The notes beneath the pieces are model-generated. The model ran no database searches, was not told where the DNA came from, and saw nothing but the letters and a program-made list of their open reading frames with translations. Below, in pieces: positions 8,694 to 17,435 of a DNA stretch of 64,000 nt (position 1 is the first letter of the stretch; each line of letters begins with the position of its first letter). The stretch comes from Mycolicibacterium poriferae (GTDB lineage: Bacteria; Actinomycetota; Actinomycetes; Mycobacteriales; Mycobacteriaceae): contig NZ_AP022570.1 in assembly GCF_010728325.1 (NCBI RefSeq), positions 2,232,001 to 2,296,000 of the forward strand, written 5' to 3'. A program made the position numbers and the translations under genes.

Positions 8694-10172
8694 ATGACCA
8701 TGTCCACCAGCAAGACCATCGTGATCGATCCGGTCACCCGAATCGAGGGGCACGGCAAGGTCGTGGTCGAACTCGACGACAACCACAACGTCGTCGACGC
8801 CAAGCTGCACGTGGTGGAGTTCCGCGGCTATGAGCGCTTCATCCAGGGGCACCCGTACTGGGAGGCGCCGGTGTTGATGCAACGCATCTGCGGGATCTGC
8901 TTCGTCAGCCACCATCTCGCCGGCGCCAAGGCACTCGACGACATGATCGGTGTCGGGCCGGCGTCGGGGACGGCGCTGACCCCAACCGCGGTCAAGATGC
9001 GTCGGCTCGGGCACTACGCGCAGATGCTGCAGTCGCACGTCACGGCCTACTTCTACCTGGTGGTGCCCGAAATGCTGTTCGGTATCGATGCCGCACCCGA
9101 ACAGCGCAACTTCATCGGACTGATCGAAGCCAACCCCGAACTGGTCAAACGTGTTGTCAGGCTGCGCAAATGGGGTCAGGAGGTCATCGAGGCGGTCTTC
9201 GGCAAGCGGATGCACGGCATCTCGTCGGTTCCCGGCGGAGTCAACAAGAGTCTGACCGCGGCCGACGTCGAGCGGTTCCTGCGCGGCGACGACGGGTTGC
9301 CGTCGGTCGATCAGGTGATCGACGATGCCCAGCTGGGCCTGCAGATGTTCCACGACTTCCACGACGCGCACCGTGCACAGGTCGACCGGTTCGCCACGGT
9401 GCCCGCACTGAACATGTGCCTGGTCGACGACGCCGGCAACGTCGACTACTACGACGGGCACCTGCGCGTCGTCGACGCGAACAGGGACGTCATCCGCGAA
9501 TTCGATTACCGGGACTACCTGGCGCACTTCTCCGAGCGGGTGGAGCAGTGGAGCTACATGAAGTTCCCGTATCTGACCGACCTCGGGCCTGACGCCGGTT
9601 CGGTGCGGGTCGGTCCGCTGGCGCGGATGAACGTCACCGACACGCTACCGACGCCGCTGGCCGCCGAAGCGCTGGAGCGGTTCCATGCCTATACCGACGG
9701 GTCGGCCAACTCCATGACCCTGCACACCAACTGGGCCCGCACCATCGAGATCATCCACGCCGCCGAGGTCGTCAGAGACCTGCTCAACGACCCCGACATC
9801 GTCGCCGGCGACCTGGTCGTGTCGCCGGGCGAACACGCCTGGGCGGGCGAGGGGGTCGGCGTCGTCGAAGCCCCGCGCGGCACCCTGGTGCACCATTATC
9901 GCGCCGACCGCGGTGGCAATGTGACCTTCGCCAACCTGATCGTGGCCACCACCCAGAACAACCATGTGCTCAACGAGACGGTGCGCAGCGTGGCCGAGGA
10001 CTATCTGGGCGGGCAGGCCGAGATCACCGAGGGCATGATGAACGCGATCGAGGTGGGTATCCGGGCCTATGATCCGTGCCTGAGCTGCGCCACACACGCG
10101 CTGGGGCAGATGCCGCTGTCGGTGTCGCTGGTCGACTCACGGGGCCACGTCATCGGTCACCGTGTCCGCTGA
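8694..10172 (+). CDS. hoxH: HoxH: large catalytic subunit of NAD-reducing [NiFe]-hydrogenase
   Basis: Catalytic subunit, 492 residues, with the NiFe(CN)2CO site. The N-terminal L1 motif is MQRICGICFVSHH near residue 64 and the C-terminal L2 motif is DPCLSCATHALGQMPL near residue 460. About two dozen residues after the L2 histidine form the extension removed by a maturation protease, matching the hoxW-like gene that overlaps its 3' end. ATG at 8694 or 8700 is possible. Hyp maturation genes are not in the window. Context and motifs support H2 oxidation coupled to NAD+ reduction; direction in vivo is inference. The stop codon lies in an 18-bp repeat that recreates the TGA in frame twice more. 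Confidence 0.93.
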   Translation: MTMSTSKTIVIDPVTRIEGHGKVVVELDDNHNVVDAKLHVVEFRGYERFIQGHPYWEAPVLMQRICGICFVSHHLAGAKALDDMIGVGPASGTALTPTAVKMRRLGHYAQMLQSHVTAYFYLVVPEMLFGIDAAPEQRNFIGLIEANPELVKRVVRLRKWGQEVIEAVFGKRMHGISSVPGGVNKSLTAADVERFLRGDDGLPSVDQVIDDAQLGLQMFHDFHDAHRAQVDRFATVPALNMCLVDDAGNVDYYDGHLRVVDANRDVIREFDYRDYLAHFSERVEQWSYMKFPYLTDLGPDAGSVRVGPLARMNVTDTLPTPLAAEALERFHAYTDGSANSMTLHTNWARTIEIIHAAEVVRDLLNDPDIVAGDLVVSPGEHAWAGEGVGVVEAPRGTLVHHYRADRGGNVTFANLIVATTQNNHVLNETVRSVAEDYLGGQAEITEGMMNAIEVGIRAYDPCLSCATHALGQMPLSVSLVDSRGHVIGHRVR

Positions 10173-10692
10173 AGACTCCGGGTCCGCTGAAGACTCCGGG
10201 TCCGCTGAAACTCTCTGCCTGCCCGCCGGTCTGCTGTCCTGTGAGTCGTCGCTCGTGCTCGGGATCGGCAACGCAGGGCGCCAGGATGACGGGCTCGGCT
10301 GGGCCTACGTCGACGGCCTGGACGCGCGCCTGTCCGCGCGCAGCGGCCCGAAGCCGCAGCTGCGGCACACCTATCAGCTCAACCTCGAAGACGCCGATCT
10401 GATCCACCGCTACCGGCGCGTCCTGTTCGTCGACGCCACCAAGGACAGCGCCGTCGGCACGTTCACCGTGACCAGACCGCACGCGAAGATGGATCTCACG
10501 TTCACCTCGCACGCCCTCTCGGTGCCGGCCATCCTGGCCACTGCGCGGCAGTGTTTCGACGCCGTGCCCGAGGCGTACGTGCTGGCGATACGCGGATACC
10601 AGTGGGAGCTCGCGCAGGGCTTGAGCGACGGCGCGTTGCGCAACCTGGAGGCGGCGCTACACGCCACGGTCGACACCGCCGCCGACAGGTGA
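10162..10692 (+). CDS. hoxW: HoxW-like hydrogenase maturation endopeptidase
   Basis: 176-residue protein of the HyaD/HoxW protease family, which trims the large-subunit C-terminus after nickel insertion. The family start is LVLGIGNAGRQDDGLGWAYVDGL near residue 31, with a metal-binding Asp in the GNxxxxDDG motif. A second acidic site is FVDATKD near residue 93 and a conserved TSHALS stretch near 113. The first 15 residues, SAEDSGSAEDSGSAE, are translated from a tandem repeat and probably have no enzymatic role. The GTG at 10162 overlaps the end of hoxH by 11 bp; a later start near the glycine motif is possible. Confidence 0.85.
   Translation: MSAEDSGSAEDSGSAETLCLPAGLLSCESSLVLGIGNAGRQDDGLGWAYVDGLDARLSARSGPKPQLRHTYQLNLEDADLIHRYRRVLFVDATKDSAVGTFTVTRPHAKMDLTFTSHALSVPAILATARQCFDAVPEAYVLAIRGYQWELAQGLSDGALRNLEAALHATVDTAADR
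10164..10209 (+). repeat. 18-bp tandem repeat across the hoxH stop / hoxW start
   Basis: Two exact copies of an 18-bp unit (GTCCGCTGAAGACTCCGG at 10164-10181 and 10182-10199) are followed by a 10-bp partial third copy. In the hoxH frame each unit carries TGA, so the stop is tripled. In the hoxW frame each unit encodes SAEDSG. Confidence 0.95.
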
Positions 10693-10738
10693 CCTTAGCC
10701 CCTCCCGCGCGGTTGCTACCCGTCGTAGTACTAGAGGT

Positions 10739-11536
10739 ATGAGCAACACAACTGATGCGCAGCCCGTCTTCGACGTCGACGTCACCTCGCACGGGGAATT
10801 CCCCGGCGCGGCCGACTACGCACGGACCAAGATCGCCGACCTGGGACGGCTGGCCCACCGACCGGTGCTGTACGCGCGGGTGAAATTGACCCGCCACCAC
10901 GACCCGGCGGTGCAGAACCCGGTGATCGCGCAGGGAAATCTGGACATCAGCGGACGGGTGGTGCGGGCACAGGTCCACGGGGCGACCGCGCGAGAGGCCA
11001 TCGACCGGCTCGAGGCTGCGCTGCGGCGCCAGCTGGAACACCTCGCCGAGCACTGGGAGCTACCCAAGAAGGGCCCACGGGCGCCGCGGCGCCCGTGGGC
11101 GCAGGAGCATCGGCCCGGGCACCCGGCCCGATCGGCCGACGAGGCCGAGGTCATCCGGCGCAAGACGTTCGCGATGGCGCCCTGCACCGTGGACGAGGCG
11201 GCCGACGAGATGGATCTGCTCGACTACGACTTCCATCTGTTCACCGAGAAAGCCACCGGCGCCGTCGGAGTCATGTACCGCGCCGGCTCCACCGGGTATC
11301 GGGTCGCGATGGTGGCGCCGGACCTCGGCGAGGAGTTGGGCGAGTTCCACCGCCCCGTCACCGTCAGCGATGCGGCACCGCCCTGCCTGCGCGAACACGA
11401 CGCCGTGGAACGGCTCGGCCTCCTCGCTCTGCCGTTCCTGTTCTACATCGATGCCGCGCAGGGGCGCGCCAGCGTGCTCTACCGCCGCATCGACGGCAAC
11501 TACGGCGTGATCACCCCTTCGGTCGACTCGGCATGA
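10739..11536 (+). CDS. rafH: RafH/HPF-like ribosome hibernation factor of the dormancy regulon
   Basis: 265-residue protein with an N-terminal S30AE/HPF-like beta-alpha fold (residues 8-105; DVDVTSHGEFPGAADYARTKI and ARVKLTRHHDPAVQNP), a basic proline-rich linker (KKGPRAPRRPWAQEH) and two C-terminal HPF domains with FHLFTEKATGAVGVMYR near 163 and FLFYIDAAQGRASVLYRR near 240. This is the layout of long HPF proteins and of the M. smegmatis DosR-controlled RafH and M. tuberculosis Rv0079. It should bind and silence ribosomes in hypoxia. The ATG at 10739 is 46 bp after hoxW, so it may share the hox transcript. Its stop overlaps the next usp gene (ATGA). The symbol is by similarity. Confidence 0.82.
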   Translation: MSNTTDAQPVFDVDVTSHGEFPGAADYARTKIADLGRLAHRPVLYARVKLTRHHDPAVQNPVIAQGNLDISGRVVRAQVHGATAREAIDRLEAALRRQLEHLAEHWELPKKGPRAPRRPWAQEHRPGHPARSADEAEVIRRKTFAMAPCTVDEAADEMDLLDYDFHLFTEKATGAVGVMYRAGSTGYRVAMVAPDLGEELGEFHRPVTVSDAAPPCLREHDAVERLGLLALPFLFYIDAAQGRASVLYRRIDGNYGVITPSVDSA

Positions 11537-12417
11537 CCGACAGTCACGGCATCGTCGTCGCGGTCGACGGATCGCCGTCTTCCGACGCAGCCGTCGACTG
11601 GGCGGCGCGTGACGCCGCGCTGCGGCACGTCCCGCTGACCATCGTGCACGTCCAGCCCGCCGACGAGGTCGGGCCCTGGCTGGATTTTCCCGTCGCGTTA
11701 CCGCAGGAGTACCTGGCCGAGCGCGACCGCCGGTCCCAGGAGATCGTCGACGACGCGTTGGGGGTGGTCGTCGACACCGTCTCGGAGTCCCGCGAATTCC
11801 CGGTGCACACCAAGGTTCTCACCGGCGCCAAGATGCCCGCCCTCATCGAGGTGTCCACAGAGGCCGACATGATCGTCCTCGGGCGCCGCGGCGTGGGCGG
11901 ATTGCGGGGACTGCTGCTGGGCTCGACCAGTTCGACGCTCGTCCATCACGCCCACTGCCCGGTCGCGGTCATCCACGCCAACCGCCCGGACGGGGGTCTG
12001 TCTGCCACGGCGCCCGTTGTCGTCGGTGTCGACGGTTCGCCGGCCTCGGAGTCCGCCACGGCGATCGCCTTCGACGAGGCCTCGCGCCGCGGCGTGGACC
12101 TCACGGCGGTGCACACGTGGATGAACATCGCAGACTTCCCGTTCGACGTGCCGACCGACGAACTGGCGACCCAGGCTGACGAAGAGCTGGCCCAGCGTCT
12201 CGCCGGGTGGTGTGAGCGCTACCCGGACGTGACCGTGCACCGGGTCGTGGGTCAGGACAATCCCGCGCACCGGTTGATCGAGGAGTCGCAGACCGGCCAG
12301 CTGCTGGTGGTGGGAAGCCATGGCCGCGGCGGCTTCGCCGGGCTGCTTCTGGGGTCGGTCGGCTCGGCGGTCGTGCACGCGGCGCGCATACCGGTCATCG
12401 TGGCGCGTCGGCCCTGA
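11533..12417 (+). CDS. Tandem-domain universal stress protein
   Basis: 294-residue cytoplasmic protein with two Usp domains (about 5-148 and 160-292). Each begins with the nucleotide-binding VVxVDGSxxS loop (VVAVDGSPSSDAAV and VVGVDGSPASESAT) and ends with the ATP-binding G2xG9G(S/T) loop (GRRGVGGLRGLLLGSTS and GSHGRGGFAGLLLGSVGS). It is therefore of the ATP-binding class, like Rv2005c/Rv1996. Mycobacterial Usps of this type are typical DosR targets. The ATG overlaps the rafH stop, so the two are translationally coupled. Exact role unknown. Confidence 0.9.
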   Translation: MTDSHGIVVAVDGSPSSDAAVDWAARDAALRHVPLTIVHVQPADEVGPWLDFPVALPQEYLAERDRRSQEIVDDALGVVVDTVSESREFPVHTKVLTGAKMPALIEVSTEADMIVLGRRGVGGLRGLLLGSTSSTLVHHAHCPVAVIHANRPDGGLSATAPVVVGVDGSPASESATAIAFDEASRRGVDLTAVHTWMNIADFPFDVPTDELATQADEELAQRLAGWCERYPDVTVHRVVGQDNPAHRLIEESQTGQLLVVGSHGRGGFAGLLLGSVGSAVVHAARIPVIVARRP

Positions 12418-12490
12418 GCAGGCCGGCCGCACCTGGCCCTGAGTAAGCCGGCCGCACCCAGTCCTGAGCCGGGCGGCCACGCCCCGCGCG
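12413..12490 (+). repeat. Degenerate 25-bp direct repeat after usp stop
   Basis: Three imperfect units of about 25 bp start inside the usp stop codon. Each begins CCCTGAG/CCTGAG and contains GCCGGCCGCAC or a close variant. They are GC-rich and non-coding. Confidence 0.6.
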
Positions 12491-12491
12491 A

Positions 12492-12511
12492 GGCCGGAGG
12501 GCCTTCCGGCC
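12492..12511 (+). terminator. GC-rich hairpin, possible terminator after rafH-usp
   Basis: GGCCGGA at 12492-12498 pairs with TCCGGCC at 12505-12511 across a 6-nt loop and is followed by CTTTCG. Strong stem without a long T tract, a form often seen in mycobacteria. It separates the usp gene from the Rv2004c-like gene. Confidence 0.5.
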
Positions 12512-12536
12512 CTTTCGCCCGAACGCGTTTCGCGGC

Positions 12537-14039
12537 ATGGTGGCGCACATGACCGGCACCCCACCCTCGACCGCGCCTCCCTGGACCACGGCCGGAAACC
12601 TCGGCGCCGAGGTGCACGAGACGCACACCGGTCTGGTGGCGTTGATCGGTGACCGGGCCTACAAGACCAAGAAGGTTGTGGTCACCGACTTCCTCGATTT
12701 CAGCAGTGTGGCGCGCCGCGAACAGACCTGCGCCCGCGAGGTCGAGCTCAACCGCAGACTGGCCCCGGACAGCTACCTGGGCATCGGCCATTTCGACAGC
12801 CCGGAGGGGCCGCCCGAACCGGTCATCGTGATGCGGCGCTATCCCGAGGCGGCGCGCCTGGCGGTCCTCGTCCGCTCGGGCGTACCGGTGCATGCCGAAC
12901 TCCGCGCCGTCGCCGCCGTGCTGGCGCGTTTTCACGCCACCGCCGGGCGCGGCGAGGCAGTCGACGCCGAGGCCACCGTGGCTGCGCTGACCGAACGGTG
13001 GCAGGAGAACCTGACCGAATTACGGCGCCACGCAGGCACCGTGCTGGCCGAGTCGACACTGGCCGACGTCACACGCCTGGCGACACGCTTTCTGGCCGGC
13101 CGCGGCGGGCTCTACGCCTCGCGCATCGCCGGGCGCCGGGTCGTCGACGGCCACGGTGATCTGCTGACCCAGGACATCTTCTGTATGCCCGACGGGCCGG
13201 TCCTGCTCGACTGCCTCGAATTCGACGACCGGCTCCGGTATGTCGACGGGGTGGACGACGCCGCCTTCCTGGCCATGGATCTCGAATATCTGGGCCGGCC
13301 AGATCTCGGCGAGTTCTTCCTCGACGAATACCTGCGCAGCGCCGACGATTCCGCCCCGCGAGCGCTGCGCGACTTCTGCGTCGCCTACCGCGCGGTGGTA
13401 CGGACCAAGGTCGACTGCGTGCGGGTCACCCAGGGTCACCACGACGCCGCGGCCGACGCCCGCGCCCACCTGGACATCGCGCTGGCGCATCTGCGGCGGG
13501 CGACCGTACCGCTGGTGCTCATCGGCGGCGGACCCGGAACCGGCAAGACCACACTGGCTCAAGCGCTGGCACCGCGCATCGACGCCGTGGTGATCTCCAC
13601 CGACGACGTGCGACGCCAGCTGCGCGAAGCGGGCACCATCTCAGGTGCGATCGGCGACCTGCACAGCGGGCTCTACGCGCCGCAGAACGTCACCGCGGTG
13701 TACGACGAAGTGCTGCGACGCGCGCACGCAGCACTCGGAACGGGACGGGCGGTCATCGTCGACGGTACGTGGCGGGACCCGCGGCACCGCGACCAGGCCC
13801 GGTCCGTCGGCGCCGAATGCCATTCGCCGGTGGTCGAATTCGTTTGCACAGTCCCGATTTCCGAGGCTGTGCAGCGAATCTCGACGCGTACTGCGACCAC
13901 CTCCGACGCCACCCCGGGAATCGCCACCGCGCTGAGCGAGGGTGAGCAGCGGTGGCCGGAGGCCCTACCGATCGACACGTCGGTGCCGGTCTCCGACACT
14001 GCGGCCGAGCTGGAGCGGGTGTGTCGGCTCGCCGGGTGA
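12537..14039 (+). CDS. Rv2004c-like protein: phosphotransferase domain plus P-loop kinase domain
   Basis: 500-residue cytoplasmic protein, close in length and layout to DosR-regulon Rv2004c. Residues 10-300 resemble an aminoglycoside phosphotransferase fold, with VVDGHGDLLTQDIF near 201 and the metal-binding-like LLDCLEFDDRLRYVDGVDDAAFLAMDLE region. Residues 320-490 are an AAA/zeta-toxin-like kinase domain with Walker A GGGPGTGKTTLA near 326, STDDVRRQL and a Walker B-like VIVDGTW. The substrate is unknown. The first ATG (12537) is taken; ATG at 12549 is equally possible. It is transcribed toward a convergent flavodoxin-like gene 31 bp away. Confidence 0.85.
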   Translation: MVAHMTGTPPSTAPPWTTAGNLGAEVHETHTGLVALIGDRAYKTKKVVVTDFLDFSSVARREQTCAREVELNRRLAPDSYLGIGHFDSPEGPPEPVIVMRRYPEAARLAVLVRSGVPVHAELRAVAAVLARFHATAGRGEAVDAEATVAALTERWQENLTELRRHAGTVLAESTLADVTRLATRFLAGRGGLYASRIAGRRVVDGHGDLLTQDIFCMPDGPVLLDCLEFDDRLRYVDGVDDAAFLAMDLEYLGRPDLGEFFLDEYLRSADDSAPRALRDFCVAYRAVVRTKVDCVRVTQGHHDAAADARAHLDIALAHLRRATVPLVLIGGGPGTGKTTLAQALAPRIDAVVISTDDVRRQLREAGTISGAIGDLHSGLYAPQNVTAVYDEVLRRAHAALGTGRAVIVDGTWRDPRHRDQARSVGAECHSPVVEFVCTVPISEAVQRISTRTATTSDATPGIATALSEGEQRWPEALPIDTSVPVSDTAAELERVCRLAG

Positions 14040-14070
14040 GGGGTACGTCCGATCGTACGCTGACCGACGA

Positions 14071-14574
14071 TCAGCGTGTCTGCAGCTGCTCACGCATCGA
14101 AGCCACCCACGATGCGACGTGCTCCGGGTCGCGCCAGTCGCCGGCCCTGGTCTTGGCCATCGCGTGTGCGAGCAGCCCCCGAGCGCCCGGCTGCAACCTC
14201 CCCCCGAAGGTCACCTGACCGCGCGCGTCGACCAGTGCCGACAACCTGGCGATCTGCTTGGTGGGCGGAATCTGCTCGCGCGCAGCGGAATCGTCCAACG
14301 GCCCGCTGCACACCAGCCACACCGGCAGGGTTCGCAGCACGGCGGCGTTGCGGCGCACGAAGCGACTCGCGTGGCGATGCCACCGGCCGTTGTACAGCGA
14401 TCCCGCGACGATCACCGCGTCGATCTCATAGAAGTCGGCCACCCCGTCGGCCGGGGAGATGATCACATCACACCCCTGGGCCTCCAGGGCATCGCCGATC
14501 ATGTCCACCAAACCCGCGGTGCCACCACGACGGGACGCGAACACGATCAGCACCCGCGGCCGCGACCCGGTCAC
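14071..14574 (-). CDS. Flavodoxin-domain protein (HemG/menaquinone-dependent protoporphyrinogen oxidase-like)
   Basis: About 167 residues with a flavodoxin fold: the FMN phosphate-binding start VLIVFASRRGGTAGLVDMIGDAL, then DAVIVAGSLYNGRWHRHASRFVRRN, the typical signature of flavodoxin_5/HemG-like proteins. It should bind FMN and move electrons; the actual substrate is unknown. I chose the GTG at 14574 because the ATG at 14628 would overlap the upstream usp coding region by 35 bp, but the longer form is possible. It lies 19 nt after the usp stop on the same strand, so the two are probably an operon. Confidence 0.75.
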   Translation of the reverse strand: MTGSRPRVLIVFASRRGGTAGLVDMIGDALEAQGCDVIISPADGVADFYEIDAVIVAGSLYNGRWHRHASRFVRRNAAVLRTLPVWLVCSGPLDDSAAREQIPPTKQIARLSALVDARGQVTFGGRLQPGARGLLAHAMAKTRAGDWRDPEHVASWVASMREQLQTR

Positions 14575-14593
14575 GATTGCCGGCGACGCGCCG

Positions 14594-15361
14594 TCACGCC
14601 CGGACCACCAGGGCCGAGGAGTGCGCATGCCGGAACACCGGATGACCGTGCGGACCGACGATCTGGGCCAGTTCGTCGGTCCCGTCGCTGCCGATCACCG
14701 CCAGCTGAACCCGCTCGTCGTGCTTTTTCAAGAAGTGCGCGATGTCGTCCTCGTCGGCGATCGGGTAGACGTGCACACCGGGGTAGCGCTGCTGCCAGGT
14801 GCTCACCTGATCGTCACCCAGCGCCAGCACCGGTGCATGACGCAGTTCGGCTTCCTGCATGGCCCGCTCCACCACGACGTGGTGTTCGGGTTGTCCGTCC
14901 AGGGTGACGACGATCCAGTCGATGTCCTGGTCTGCTTCGTCGTCCCGCGGGCGGATCACGGCGACCGGGCACTTCGCCTTCTCCGCGATCTCGGTCGCGG
15001 TGGAACCCAGGATCGAGCGCGCGTAACGGTCGATCCCGACGGTGCCGACACAGATCAACTCGGCCTGTGCAGATCGCTCAACCAGCGCCACCGCGGCCGG
15101 GCCGTCGACGAGGTCGGTCCCGACGTCCACCGCTTTCCCGGCTGCTTCGATGGCGGCACAGGCGGATTGCAGTGCTTCGCGTCCGCGATGGATGTCGGCG
15201 TCGTAGTCGTCGGTGCCCAGATGCTTCGGCTTCGTCGCATACAACAGCTGCAGAGGCAATCCCCGGGCGAGCGCCTCGTCCGCTGCCCACAACGCAGCGT
15301 TCACCGCTGCCTCGGACCCGTCGATCCCCACGATCACCGGTGATGTCGTCGTCGTCATCAT
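14594..15361 (-). CDS. Universal stress protein family protein
   Basis: 255-residue protein. The first Usp domain (residues 7-140) is intact, with VIVGIDGSEAAVNAALWAADEAL and the ATP loop GTVGIDRYARSILGSTATEIAEKAKCPVAVI. The second half (150-255) is a degenerate Usp-like fold starting IDWIVVTLDGQPEHH and lacks the glycine-rich ATP loop. The start reads MMTTTTSP; either Met is possible. It precedes the flavodoxin gene on the same strand. A DosR-type palindrome lies 66 bp upstream in the divergent promoter shared with the pyruvate kinase gene. Confidence 0.85.
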   Translation of the reverse strand: MMTTTTSPVIVGIDGSEAAVNAALWAADEALARGLPLQLLYATKPKHLGTDDYDADIHRGREALQSACAAIEAAGKAVDVGTDLVDGPAAVALVERSAQAELICVGTVGIDRYARSILGSTATEIAEKAKCPVAVIRPRDDEADQDIDWIVVTLDGQPEHHVVVERAMQEAELRHAPVLALGDDQVSTWQQRYPGVHVYPIADEDDIAHFLKKHDERVQLAVIGSDGTDELAQIVGPHGHPVFRHAHSSALVVRA

Positions 15362-15426
15362 CCGCTCCCCAATCCGCTTCTGTCGCGTATCCCTTCACAC
15401 GCTATGACGATGGCGGGCAACGCCGT

Positions 15427-15442
15427 AGGGCCCTTCGTCACC
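15427..15442. promoter_or_regulatory. Putative DosR box between usp and pyruvate kinase gene
   Basis: AGGGCCCTTCGTCACC matches the reverse of the DosR motif (GGGAC-N4-GGCCC with one mismatch). It lies between a leftward usp (start 15361) and a rightward pyruvate kinase gene (start 15554). Motif match only. Confidence 0.5.
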
Positions 15443-15553
15443 TGTGGCGGCTACCCGGTCGCAGGGTTAACGCCGCTGCGGGGTTGGTGTTCACCGGCAG
15501 GTAACCGGCGGGCGTTAGGGTGCTGCGACGATGAAGGAGATCAGCGTCGGAGC

Positions 15554-17428
15554 ATGCCCGTGACCGCATACCGCCACGCGCCTGCGCTCATGGCCGACGA
15601 CACCCGCGCGGAGCTGTCGGGGTTGCTCGACGGTATCGACGGCCTGCTGCAGCGGCTGGAGCAGGCGGGTGAGACCTGGTCGCGGTGGATCGACGCCGTC
15701 GATGCGGACTACCGGACCAGCGCGCGCAACCTCGCCCACTACTGGGCCATGCGCGGCGTGGATCTGCGGGATCTGCAGCAGCGGCTGGCTGCGTTCGGGC
15801 TGTCGTCGCTGGGCCGCAGCGAGCCCCATGTGGAGGCGACACTGCGGTTGGTGCGCTCGGCGGTGGCGGCCATGATCGAGGACAGCTGGTGTCCACCGCC
15901 GCCCTGTGCGGTCGGCGCCGAGGAGAGCCGGGCGGTGCTGGACCGTCGAACGGTCGAACTGCTCGGTGCGGCGCCACCCGGTCGCTCGACCCGAATCATG
16001 GTCACGTTGCCATCCGAAGCCGCCACGAATCCACAGCTGGTTCACCGCCTCGTGGAACGGGGGATGAACGTCGCCCGGATCAACTGTGCGCACGACGACC
16101 CCGACGCCTGGCGGGCGATGGCGCAGCATGTGCGCGCGGCCGCCGAGCAGACGTCACGCAGCTGCCTGATCGCCATGGACCTCGCGGGTCCGAAGCTGCG
16201 CACCGGCCCGATTCAGCCCGGACCCCGCGTGGTCAAACTGCGGCCCCACCGCGACGACCTCGGCCACGTCGTGGCGCCCGCCCGCGCCTGGCTGACGTCC
16301 CAGTCGTCCCCGGCCCCGCCTCCCGAGACCGGAATGGTGACACTGCCGGTGCCCACGGAGTGGCTCGCGCGCCGGACGAACACGGATGTCCTCGCGCTCT
16401 ACGACACCCGCGGGGCCAAGCGCACCCTGCTGACGTCGCAGCGCGGCGCCGGCGGCATCGTCGTCAGCACCGACAAGACCGCCTATGTGGCCAGCGGAAC
16501 GGTGTTGCGCGTCTACGGCGCCGACGATGCCGCCGAAGTCGGTCCGCTGCCGCAACACGAGCTGAGTCTGGTGCTGCGTCCGGGTGACACCCTGCGGCTC
16601 ACCCGGGACTGCTCGCCGGTCGCGCCCGAGCCTGCGGGCACCGCGAGCATCGGGTGCACGCTCGCTGCGGTGTTCGGTCACGCCCGGGTCGGGGAGAAGG
16701 TGTTCTTCGACGACGGCCGGATCGGCGGCGACATCGTCGCTGTCGATCCCGACGCGGTGGAAGTGCGAATCGGGCGGGCGGCCCCGGAGGGCGCGAAACT
16801 GCGCGCCGCCAAGGGCATCAACCTGCCCGACACCGCGCTGCCGGTGCCGGCGCTGACCGATAAGGACATCGACGATCTGCGCACCGTCGCCGAGATCGCC
16901 GACGTGGTCCAGATGTCGTTCGTCCAGCACCCGTCCGACGTGGTCCGGTTGCACGACGAGCTGGGCCGGCTCGGCGGCGACGGGGTCGGTGTCGTCCTGA
17001 AGATCGAGACGCGCCGTGCCTTCGAGCGACTTCCGCGACTGCTCCTGACCGCGATGCGCCGTCCCCGGGTCGGGGTGATGATCGCGCGCGGCGACCTGGC
17101 CGTCGAGGTCGGTTACCAGCGACTGGCCGAGGTGCAGGAGGAGACGCTGTGGTTGTGTGAGGCCGCCCATCTGCCGGTGATCTGGGCGACCCAGGTCCTC
17201 GAGCAGATGTCCAAGAGCGGTCTGCCGTCCCGGGCCGAGATCAGCGACGCCGCGATGGGGGAGCGCGCCGAGTGCGTCATGCTGAACAAGGGCCCCCACA
17301 TCGACGACGCCGTCGTGGTGCTCGACGACATCCTCACCCGCATGGCCGACCACCACTACAAGAAGACCGCCCTGCTGTCTCAGCTGCACTCGTGGTACCT
17401 CGACCCAGCGGCCGCCGACGTGCCGTGA
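15554..17428 (+). CDS. Atypical pyruvate kinase with N-terminal extension and no C-terminal regulatory domain
   Basis: 624 residues. About 145 N-terminal residues are helical and unassigned (TRAELSGLLDGIDGLLQRLEQAGETW). The TIM-barrel catalytic domain follows: RIMVTLPSEAATNPQLVHRLVERGMNVARINCAH near 152-188, DLAGPKLRTG near 213, a B-domain lid, KGINLPD near 422, VVLKIETRRAF with the catalytic Lys, MIARGDLAVEVG, and WATQVLEQM. The protein ends soon after, without the allosteric C domain. The usual NFSH reads NCAH and DTKGPE reads DLAGPK; Lys in place of Glu117 (rabbit numbering) is the hallmark of K+-independent pyruvate kinases. The ATG at 15554 is the first well-placed start. Probable role is PEP to pyruvate with ATP formation. 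Confidence 0.82.
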   Translation: MPVTAYRHAPALMADDTRAELSGLLDGIDGLLQRLEQAGETWSRWIDAVDADYRTSARNLAHYWAMRGVDLRDLQQRLAAFGLSSLGRSEPHVEATLRLVRSAVAAMIEDSWCPPPPCAVGAEESRAVLDRRTVELLGAAPPGRSTRIMVTLPSEAATNPQLVHRLVERGMNVARINCAHDDPDAWRAMAQHVRAAAEQTSRSCLIAMDLAGPKLRTGPIQPGPRVVKLRPHRDDLGHVVAPARAWLTSQSSPAPPPETGMVTLPVPTEWLARRTNTDVLALYDTRGAKRTLLTSQRGAGGIVVSTDKTAYVASGTVLRVYGADDAAEVGPLPQHELSLVLRPGDTLRLTRDCSPVAPEPAGTASIGCTLAAVFGHARVGEKVFFDDGRIGGDIVAVDPDAVEVRIGRAAPEGAKLRAAKGINLPDTALPVPALTDKDIDDLRTVAEIADVVQMSFVQHPSDVVRLHDELGRLGGDGVGVVLKIETRRAFERLPRLLLTAMRRPRVGVMIARGDLAVEVGYQRLAEVQEETLWLCEAAHLPVIWATQVLEQMSKSGLPSRAEISDAAMGERAECVMLNKGPHIDDAVVVLDDILTRMADHHYKKTALLSQLHSWYLDPAAADVP

Positions 17429-17435
17429 CCTCGGC

